43,506 bases of DNA from Promethearchaeota archaeon (GTDB lineage Archaea > Asgardarchaeota > Lokiarchaeia > Sigyniarchaeales > SOKP01). The translations under genes and the position numbers were made by a program. Shown here one piece after another: positions 15,101 to 27,100 of the stretch. Every line of letters begins with the position of its first letter. The stretch's first letter is position 1. The stretch spans positions 1-43,506 of the forward strand of contig SOKP01000267.1 of the NCBI GenBank assembly GCA_004375715.1, in the 5' to 3' direction. Below the pieces are notes generated by a model. The model did not search any database. It saw nothing but the letters and a program-made list of their open reading frames with translations, and was not told the DNA's origin.

Positions 15101-18100
15101 TCGAATACACCGGACAAAGTCAAGAAATTTTTAGTATTTTAAACATTGTCCCAGACGACCAACTTTCAGAACTTGATCTATTTAATTACATTTACTTGAA
15201 CACTTGGGACGGTGTGGACGAAGAAACGAAGCTATCTACTCAATTACCTTTCGATCCTAGTTATATTGTTCAAGACGCTACAACTGACTTCCTATATATT
15301 ATTGATTTTGATGCTATTTTAACAGGTATTAGTCCTGATATTATAGAACTTGACACATATGTTTATATAGAAACAGAATACGACTCGACGCAATTAAAAT
15401 ATCCTCTTTCAAAAACTCCGTTTAATTGGGATTACATTCCTCCCTCTCCAGTTGAGAATCATATTACGATAGATATTAACAACGGTCAGGTCGAATGGTC
15501 TTCCTACCAACCAGAGTTCTTAAACTATGTAGAAAAAATTGAAAATAACTATATTTATTTCGTTGATGGAATAATTAATCCTGGAGATACGATTGACGTA
15601 AGTTATAGATACAAGCTACAACCAGGATTGCTAGAAAGCAAACATTTCCTAATGGTAGTCTATCCGTGGACTAACGTTTTTGATACCGTATTAAGCGATG
15701 TGGTTTCCGATACATCGAGCGATTCTTCAATTACGTACCGAGAAAAATATAGAAAATTGGCTGGTGGTTCAGTTATGTCACCTTTTGAATACTCTCTATC
15801 AGTCGAAGATACTTATTCTTTATACATAAGTTATCGACTTAACCAAAGAGAATATTACGAAGAAACGTTTGAAATAACCGACCAAAGATACATCGACAAC
15901 GATTTCACTTTTACCTATTTAAACGCTGAACTAGACAATTATTTTGACGAATTAGTAATAGATAATGTTGCAGCAGTCACTGTTTATTATTACGACTTTA
16001 GTGGTCAATATCGCCTATTAGATGACGAATTTTATTCAGTCAATTATGGCACTAACACCATAACTCTTCTGCCAAAATATTCCGGTGGAATTGATAGCAA
16101 CATATTAACCGCCCATAATAACTTGAACGAATTTTACGTTTCTACCGTTCCCAAATCTGAAGACGTAGAATATAGTAGTTATCGTTTCACCTACGATCCA
16201 AGAGTGGATATTATAGATACGATAAATGTCATCAACTGGGATGTTATTGGAGCCGAAGGATTGGATGTATTTGCAAACTTGGACGCTTATTGGTTTATGA
16301 ACGATAAAGAAAGTACATACGACAATTTTGTGTCTCACGCTTCGCAAGTTGCGTCTTACTTAGAACCTAACGATAAATTACGATTTGATATCTTTTCAGA
16401 ATTTGATACTTATGGCGAATTTGATCTTTTATTGGACGATATAACAGGAAACGAATTTTTATCTTTGTTTATTGACACCAACATTAAAAATTACGAAGCT
16501 ATTAGCGATCTTACTGTAAACCTTCTTGACGCTGGAGAAGGAGTGCTAGCTAGTGACACTATCTCTATTGACGATTTATTTATGAACGATTTTGGGATTA
16601 AGGTCGACATATCTTCAGGAATGGCAAACTTAAAATTTATAGAAATCGAACCGATTTTCAGACAAGACGGAGCTTACGATTTAGACAACACAATAATTCC
16701 AAAGTTTGAAACTTTCGAATGGAACGAAGAATTAACCATGTTTGACGAAGGCGGGAACAAGTTTATGTCCGTTCCTCTAGAAAACGAACTTATCACGGAC
16801 ACCGCTACTATTTTACGATTTAACGGCGAGATGCAATATCTCGACCTCCTACCAGGAAGCGATTTCACATGGGAAGACAATAAAAACGAGTTTACCCAAT
16901 TAAACGAATACGTGTTAAATATACCTAACTCTTATCTTAATCCTGACAATCCAGTTGAAGAACTCGAATTCGTCGAAGGAAACATGATAGTCGTGAGATA
17001 TAATACTCCAGTTAAAAGGGCAATTAGCATAGCGATAGGTGAGTTGTATTTCCAGAGAAAGCCTTATGCTTATAGTTCTTCGCTTCCAACCGCAGAATGT
17101 TTGTTAGTAAATGTGGACGACTACGAAGATTATACTACCTTTACCGATCCGTATTATTATAAAATACCGCTTGATTTAACTCCTTTCAACACCGAGTTTT
17201 CAGGATCGTTTAAAACAATTAAAATCGATTTCGATCTTTCTGACGGACAAATCGATTCTCAATACATTGTTAACAATTTGATAGAGTTCTCTGACTTGAT
17301 ACTATCTAGCCCATACCCAAATTACGAGTTAACCATTAGCGAAATTGCACTTCAGAGCGAATCGACTGAATCATCAACAGTTTACGAAGTAATTAATGAG
17401 CGAGTGTGGCAATTTACTGAATTAGACGAGTATATATCCGGAGAAGATCCTCAAAACGATGCATACGCTTTTACGCCAACTAATACTCCGTTGTTCTGGG
17501 GAGAAAACAAGTGGTTGGACTATCTATTAATATTCGACGAAGATTCCAATTATTATAGTTCTTGTGTCCAAACAATTGAAGAAGATCACCAACTTCACTA
17601 TGCTTCCAATCAATTTACGTGGAACGGAGATTTTGGTGTATTCCAAGAATATTACGGTTCTCAAGTTGAGTTACCTTTAATGGTAGAGTCTAATAAAGAT
17701 ATCTATTTTGCGTATTCCACTTTAACCTCTTGGGAAACTCCTATTTCCATAGATTACGAAAATATAGACATGGGCACTATTGACGTTGTTTTCGATTATA
17801 ATTATTTACTTACCCCTAGATTTGAAAAATGGGGCGATACAGTAAACAAAAATACAGAATTTGATTACGAGTTAACGCAATATTACACAGAATCCTTCAC
17901 TGTATATGATCCAATAGCAACGCAATACACTCACCAATACGATATTGATTATTCGTTTGTAGACGACTTCACAATAGACTTAGACGTGTATAAAGTTATC
18001 GGTTTAACTCCCACTTTTGAAGATATAGAAATTATTAATGGCATTGATTACAACTGGAATTTCAATCCTGCAAATAAAGAATTTTTCATAGAAGAAATAC

Positions 18101-21100
18101 CTGGAAATGGAGATATTACTGCTTTCGATGTTATAGCTGTAATTTTAAGCTTCTCTTACGGACCGATTTCAACGTATTCAGAGATAGAACTTTCACAATC
18201 TTTCCACGATGCCTACATAACAGACGCCGAAGCAACATTTTTCGATTATTTATCTATATCATTTGGATTCAATACTATTTCTGGAGATGGTTTGTTTGCT
18301 GAAGATACCCAAACAATAACTTCAGACTTTACATCATTTGAAGCTATCGATTTTAACAGGAATCCTGACGTCAGTACAAATAATTTACTAAACAATCCCG
18401 AATCGAACATGTTTATCGACTTCCAAGTTTTTACCGACCCATTTAACGTTATTTACGAAGCTGACCTTGATATGGACGGTAAAATGGAATATAAACAAGA
18501 AATTGACCTCGACAAAGACGGTAGAATCGATATTACTAAATACGGGATTGAAGACGATCAAGACTCGGAAAACATTATCTGGTATTCAATCATACAAGAT
18601 TATGTTACCGAGGAAATTATTGTAGACAAAAAGATAGGTGAAGAACAAAAAACTGATTGGTTCGATATCGACGATACGTTATTTTCCGATTACGAGTTTA
18701 ACTTATTATTACTATTAGCTTCTATCTTAATTCTTCCATTGTTAGCTTACACTCTTTCTACTATGATACTACCCGATGTCGATTACTGGGCCCAAAAATC
18801 GGTACAACAAGAAACCACTGAAACTCAATACGCTAAATCTCGATATTATAGCATAAGGTTGGACGACGACCGCGACGGATTTACTGATAGCCAAGTCACA
18901 TACGAGAGGAGCGACACAGTAGTTGAATTCGAAAGCCATGACTACGAAAAAACAATCATTGCTGCCAAACCCCAAAATATTTTTACGGTATTATTCGAAT
19001 GGATAGCAAAAAACGTTGATTCTATGTTGGGAAAACCTCCAAAAGATTTGATATTTAACGAAGACCTCACAGAAGACAAATTAGATAACAACGATTTATC
19101 TTATTTGGGTGAGTCGCTTCACGCTAGCACGCTTCAAGCCACCTACAGAAAATTCACTAAAGATACAACGATTACTTACACGAGCGAATCTGTCTCCGAA
19201 CAAATTACAGTTCAAGATTGGAGCAATGGAACCATCGACCAGACTCGGATTTACCAAAATGTTTTCGACAACGAAGATATTGATTCAGAAATACTTACAT
19301 CTCTCTTTAAATCCAAAAAATACAAAATCGTCGATTTAGATTCCGGTCAAGAACAGCTTTTCACCGTAAAGACTCCGTTCTCAATCACTACCCCAAAACT
19401 GAGACAAATAGTAGAAACTTCAACTTCTTGGGAGGATAACATCCCAGATAGGTTCGATTCATTAACTACTATTGTTGACGGTGTATCAACTACTACCAAC
19501 GAATATGAGACTCTTGAACCCATAAACATAATAATTCCAGGAAGGTTTAGCCTATATAACGATATGTACGTTGGAGACAAAGACTACGCAGTTGGAGATA
19601 CGGAATTTAGTGTATCTGGAATATTTATCACTCCCCCAGATGGGATGGTCTATCACTCTTCCAACAAAGATTTATTCAAAGCAGGAAAGGGTAAGTCTAA
19701 AGGACATTATTTCTATTACGATTCCGATAACAACGGATTTTACGAAACTGTATACGTGTTGGAGCCGATAGATACAACTTACACGTCTGTCATTATTAAT
19801 GGACAAGTAATTAGGGGCCCCGTAGAGAAATCCGTTTACATGGTTAAAGCGATAGGGTATAATTACGACGGTCAACACGATTTCTCTCCCTACAGAAAGG
19901 TTAATAGAATAATACGATCTGAAACCAATTTTGATCAATTAGAAGCAGAAACACCTCAAAAATTTGGCTTACATTGGGTTGTTAATTTCAAAAAGTTGAA
20001 GAACGTCGATCTCATATTCCCTGACGATCCGTTTGACGGATACGAGGTAAAAGATCACATTTTTGAGATTTCTAAACTCGTTGATCCAAGCGAATTTAAT
20101 AACAAATTTTCCGAACTATTCTACGAAGCTAGGCATCAAACTTACACCGATGCGTGGAAACAATACGAGCAACAACTAGTTCAAGACATAATCGAACAAG
20201 TGTTTATGACGCTCACCGCCTCTGCAATAAGTTCTGCATTACACGCAATTCCTTTTGTCGGGGTTGTGTTAGGACCGCTCGGGTATTTCCTCGCTTACAC
20301 TTTAATGACCAAATTTTCGATGGACGTTAAAAGTAAGATAGCAGATTCTCAAACAAAAGCTTTCACATTTTACCCTGTTGAAAGCGATAGAAAACAAAAA
20401 ACCTCTTTAAGCGAACGGATCGATTCAGACGAGGAGTGGGGCGATAACATGCCTGCAGCTCTCATGGGACATCCCGGAGCCTATTATACTACAATTACAG
20501 GCGAAGACGACGAACAAATTTACTCCGCTCAAGCCATAGTATCCCCACCGAACCCTTTAAGAGACACACCAGATAATATTGGAGGATTTTTAGAATTTCT
20601 ATGGGACAATGTCTGGAAGACAACAGAATCCAATCCCGACTTGTTTACTGGACTCGATTTCGACGGACTTGAGTTAGATTTCTTGCTCATGACAAATGAA
20701 TTATCAGCCTTAAACGATGTTCCGGGTTATAGTTTCACTCTTGAATCAAACCTAGCCAAATATAACGATTATAGGAGCAATACGCTTGGATATCTACAAC
20801 AAAAGATTAAAGAAGAATCCAACGGAAAATTAGATGCAATAAAACCTATAATTATCAATGGTAAACCCCAATACATATTTGTCGATAGTTCCGAAGATTC
20901 AAATCAAGCTACCATGCCATTATCACATCTTTACCAGCCTGTTATAGTTAGTTCTGATAGAGCGAGATACATTAATCAAGAAGCCAAAATCGAAATAGAC
21001 ATAGAATGTGCCTACGCTCCCAACACTCAAGGAATTAACGCGTATCAAAACCTCATTCCTGAAGAGAAAGAACTATTCGCTTCTAAAATACCGCTTTCAA

Positions 21101-24100
21101 ACGTAGCTTTTGCCTACCCCATAAAATCGGTAGTGATAGAACTAGTAGAAAATACTATCGAAGGACCAAGAATTGTATTATCGGTTCCATTAAACAACGG
21201 TGATTATAATGTAGAGTTTGGTAATTTATACATAAAAGAAGCTATTGACAGTATTTTCTTTCCAAGTCAAAGCGCTTTCAATTTCTTGTCAGACAAAGGT
21301 ATAATTAATCCTTCTTCAAACATTTATTACAAGATTAAAATTACTTTTGATCTCGTCGTAGAAGATTCTGGTTCCAGCGATCACAGCAGAATGGCGCTCT
21401 CTCAAGCTACATCTTACGCCGTCATGGACTATTTCAATCAATACACATATGCCTCCGTTACGGCTAATATGATCGGTGAAATTGCTTACACCGAAATACT
21501 CACACTAATATCAACTCTAATTACTGCTCCTGTTCTACTTATCGGCGGGTGGACTACTGAAGGTGTTAAGAATTTTATAGGTAAAATAGGTGTAAAAGGC
21601 GTAGCCGCTAAAATACTTAAAGGCGTGTTAATTGCTGGAAAAATTATAAATTCAATTTTAGTTGCCCCTATAAAAGAAATGTTTGAAGAAATTATTACAG
21701 ACGGCTTTATAGAGACTTGGGCAGAAAGACAAGTCGAGTTATGGGGTGGAACCGAAGACATGGGATTCTGGTTTTCCGCTTTATGTACTTCCGGTCGTGA
21801 AACGCTTTCTGGAAGCTATAAAGGGGTCCGAAGTATGATGAAAGCCAAATCTGGCCAACAAGCAACCATTAAGTTGGCGCTTGACAACAGCGACAACCTT
21901 CCCACTTGGGTAGCCCAGAACATGGGTAAAGGATATATGTCTGATAGTAAATCTAGGAAGGCCATTATGGAACAGATATCCTATTTACAAAAGAATGGAG
22001 AGGCTGATATATTACTAAAAACCGATGAAAAGACTTCGATACTTAAAATCGCATATTCAGGAATTACTACCGCTTTTAAATTCACTTTATCCAACATGTT
22101 CCTCGGAAGCCAAACTATGAGTTCCATGCTCTCTCTTTCGGCGTTCTCTTCGACAATTACGGGAATAGGCGCTAAATTGGTCGGTAGGCATATTACAAAC
22201 CTTTACAACGCAAGAGTAAAAGAACAACTAGAACTAAAACCCATATTAAAGGTTATAAAAAATGCAAAAGCAGACATAGATGCAGAAGCGTACGTCAATA
22301 TAGCTAATTTATTTGCAGAACAGTCTGGCGATCAAATGCCTTCCACAAATATGAAGATGGAAGCTCCTAATAACGTTAAAGGAGGAATGTCGACGAAGAT
22401 CGAGAAGAAATTTGGTTATAAACAAGCTTTTAAACTATTAGTAGGAAGTTTTTCGATGATGTTCTCACTTAGGGGAACAGGTAAAATTAACCCCGCCAAG
22501 AATAAAAAGGCTAAACTCGACTCTAAAATAAGTTTGCAAACTGTTAGTAGCGATCGCCATGTGGTCGAGATCGCTATTGAAGATTTAGCCAGAGACGAAA
22601 GAGGGGTTTTCAAAAGAAAAGACATAAACGAATGGGACAAAAAATCTAAAAAATTCGTGCTGATCGATAAATCTGACTTGACGATCGACAAAGTTTTATT
22701 ATATATTAAAAAACAATTCGCCATCAATCCAAAAACTACAATGAAATTTTACAGCGAACAACTTGGATATTTAGATTACGCCATTACTGATAAAAGAAAG
22801 AAAATATACCTCGAGAAAACTATCGATATTGGAGGAAAACAAATTAGTATTGGACCTAACACTAAATTTAGCGAGATCGCAGATATATCTGATTTAATAG
22901 TTAAGTTCTCCGTAAAAAACGATTTTGATAGATATCCAGGCTATAAGGACGCAAGAACTCAATACTCCTACGTTTTAAGGGGGACTGGTAACTTTGAACG
23001 AGCGTTTGACACTAAAGAAAAAGCCAAAATTATACACGAATTAGTCGAAGGTAAAGAAGTTGAAGTTAATGGTGAAACAGAAAATATATGGGATGGAATT
23101 AATAACTACGCCAAGAAATATTTAGACATAAACGGACTATATCCTAACGCATTAGCAATGTATAAATCGGTTCTGAGAGCTAATTTACAAAGTCAAATCG
23201 AAACTGTTTATAAAAACGAAGTTTTAATTAATAAAATTAAAGCATCTATCAAAAATGTTGCAGAATCTGATGTAATATTTAAAAAATACGACAACTTAAT
23301 TAAAAAAGTCTTTGAAGTGCAATTTAAAGCTTTCACAGATAAGGTTACTAATAAACAAGCTAAGAAGTTTTTAGAAGAATGTGCTCAACAAGAAATTTTT
23401 AATCACATCTTAAAAACACTCGGAGCAGATAAAAAGGAAGGTCTAGGAGGATTTAGTATCTACTCTTTAGCATCTAAACTCGATAGTTTCTTGGACGATT
23501 CTCAAAAAATAGAGACATTCGAAAATTATTTATTTAAACCAGAATCAATTTCAAGTTCTAGAGCTCCTCTTCTTAAACAGATAGCTGGAGGATATTTCGA
23601 TCAAGTACAACATGAAACACCTCAGCTAACTAGAAATATGGGAATGCTCGTAGGACGTTGGCAAGAGTCCAACGACTTCTTTGGTGATTTACCTGATCGG
23701 ATCGTAGATGCTTTTATAAAAAATGATTTCGAAATACCAGAAGGATTTAACGGTATGAATTACGGAAACCAGAATCCTCCTTTGGATCTAAATACTCATC
23801 TTGGAAGTAAATTTGAGAATCTAGTGGATGTTGAAGAAGTCGTATTAGGTGTTTCTAGCGATTGGGCTAAAGTTTTTAAATCCTTCTCCACTAATTCCCC
23901 GTCAGATAGAAGATATTTTGATAACCTTCTAATCGTATTTTCAACGTTGTTCTTAGCTAGCCCAAACAAAGGAAGTTACAAAAACGATTTGTCTCCTACA
24001 ACAATTAAAGGAATGGTAAACGACTTTTCTTCGACTCAACTTTCTACATTTTTTGTAGAAATGGCTAAAAGCTTGCAATCCGGTAAATTCGATCTGAAAC

Positions 24101-27100
24101 TCATTAGAAAATTTGCTGGTACTCTTTGTGGACCCAGTTCTGATCCTGATGCTAACATAAAACTATTCATAGAACAACTATTTTTAAATAGACAAGAACT
24201 TAACCAATTCAGGAGTGGAAGCAAAGGAAAAGATTTAAAGATGCCTTCAAAATACGCCTTTTTATTTGGTATCGCTGAAATGTTTGGAGATAGTGCCGAA
24301 TTAGGGAAAGCTGAAAGTAAAAACGATGCAATTAATACTATTTCTGAATTTTTCCAATCTTTTGAAATTGAATTTGATGATGACAAACGTGTTAATTATG
24401 GAAAATTCCAAGAAAAAATAAATTCTATTGCTGCAAGATATTTTAAAGCTGATTATGTAAGGAATTTTAATGAAAATTTCTACAACGCTTTAAAGAGTCT
24501 ATTTTCGAACAAAGGATTTTTAAACCACATGATACGTAAAACTGAATCTGGGGTTGGATACCGGATACTTTGGGACGATCACGTAACTCCTCTATTTGAA
24601 GCTACGGCCAATAATAAACCAATTAAACTAACAAGAAACATGATTCCTACTTCCATAAAAGGAAAACCAATTTACGTTTTAGACGCCAACAAATGGGTTA
24701 AACTAACAAATTTAAGGAACGATTATTCTTTCGAAGCAGCTCACATTTACGTATACAACTTATTAGAGAACGGAGAAAAAGAAGTAGGAATTGTCAAAGT
24801 AGATTCCATGAACGACAACGACTTTTCTAACGCAAGAGATTCTACTGGTAACTCTATTGATATTTACGAAGGTTTTGCTACCGAGAGCGGAGCGACTGTA
24901 AACGGCGCTTGGTTAAGTAACGCAGAAGGCAATTTGATGCTTTCAGATGTCAACTTAGAAGACTTTAGTGTGCGATCTGAACAAGACCAAAAATGGTACG
25001 AAGAATTTCTAACGATCGAAAACGGAGAGTTGAAAAATGTTCTTTTTATGAGTTACATTATCGTTTCAGGTTCAAAATTAACATGCTTTCTACAAGAAAC
25101 CGGAGTAAATTTTGAGACCTATAGTTCCTATAGTTCATTTTTCCCAGACATTATTCAAGAAAACATAAGGGGTATTACGTACATAGACGAAGAGACTATT
25201 ATTAAGAGCGAAAATCCAAGCGATATTACCAAAAACAAAGTTTCCGCTCTCCAAAATTTAATGTTTCAAATTTCTGAGACTTTAAAGAAAAAACAACGTA
25301 AGCTCCCAACTGTTATGTCAGATACAGTTTTGAACCTACAGTCGTCAGAAGAAAAATATTCTATTGAATCATCTAAAAAGTTACTATTATCGTTGAAACC
25401 AGAAACCGGAGACGCATTATACGATCTTTCAGTATTCCCAATTAATCCTTCTCTAGGCAAACCTCATTACGATTCGGAAGATCCTAATTATTGGGTTAAG
25501 ATGATTACTAGGGTTACAGTAGATGGAGATCAAAAAAGTTTAACTAACACTAAGAAGAAAGCGTTTTACAACGGATTGCTACTTCTCATCCAAAACGATT
25601 TATATAAAAAAGTTGGTGAAAGTTGGGTTTTAAATCCTGATAGCGTTTTTATAGATCACCAATCTTTACTTTCAGAATCGTTTACTGACGATGCCGATTT
25701 CTTAATTGACGAAACAGACGGTAATCCCGATAACTGGAAAGACGATTTTGTTCTTGTTAAAAAAATAGATGTAGCTTTACAAGATAAATTAGGTCTCGTC
25801 GGATTCGCTTCTTACATCACAGGATTCATGACATTCTCAGAAAGTCATTTTCCATATAGAATCCACATAGACTTTGTCCCACATAATAGAAAACATCAAA
25901 AAACTTTAAATACTCAATTTGGCATTAAATCATTTAATAGACGTCATAATTCCTTTCGGTCTTCTTCTGGTCTTACTCAATTTTATGGATCTCTTTTTAT
26001 TAACGGGTTTGTCCACGAGTTAAAAGGTAGAAAAGTCGGTTCAGTTGATATTACAATAAACCAAGAAGTAAAACCTTCCACGAGCATATTTCTAGATGAT
26101 TATTTTGAAATTTACTCCCCTAGAGATTACCTCGACTATGGAGACGCCACGAACCTAATTCTTGATGGGTTTAAATCTAAAATTTCTGATCAAAAGGGAA
26201 GAAACAAAGCGAATTTGAAGGGTCGCGATGATCTATACGCCTTCCTCTCTAAGAAAGCGAAGGATTTGATAGGCAAAATATTAATAGCATACAAATGGGT
26301 TAGTATACCGTATGTGGGAGGTGAAATATTCGATCAATTCGTAGATAATCCTGATTATTGGTATAGTAGAACATTAACGCAAGCTAGAAATATGCTTAGA
26401 GCTTACATCGATAAGCCAACCTTTGCCAACGACTACATTAACACTTTAAGTGAAATTTTACGGACAGGAGAAGACGGTTACATAGAATTAAAAACGGGTA
26501 TGGGAGGAAGCGGATTTTCTCTTGCTTATTCGGGTAACGCTCTGCTTGATAAAGGTTTACGAATTCCAATTTCTTACAAAGAATTAAAAAAATTTCTCTC
26601 GTTTGATAATTTAAAAGAGTTGTCCACCGATGCTCTTTTTACTTTACTTTTTCACCACTCCGGCTCATATATGTCACCAAGAGGGGCGTATGTCCAAGAC
26701 GCTAACCAATGGTGGGAAATAAATAAAGACCAAATTAGCGATAAGACGGTAAAAACATACAATACGATAATTAATACATTTTCACTAGAAAACCTCGGCG
26801 AACAACTTTTCAACAAAGAATTTACAATAGAATTTTTGATTGATAGAGGAGCAGGAATTGATTCTTATTTCATTAAACGGTTTTCAAGTTTTGGAATTTC
26901 TGAAGACAAAATTACTTTCACTCCAAGTCACCCTTATGGTCTTAAAAACGCGATTTCAAGCTTAATCACCTATTTATACTTCTTCCCCGACACTTTTTAC
27001 GCAATAAAGCAAGGAGGGTCAAACTTTATGTTTGGTGACATTTTTAAAATACGCTCTCCTGAATATGTTGCTGATTCTGGTTATTCGGGAGTAATTGAAG

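Noticed and set aside
13733-25460. Remaining antisense or out-of-frame ORFs within the giant gene
   Set aside because: Short, compositionally biased shadows of the main frame.
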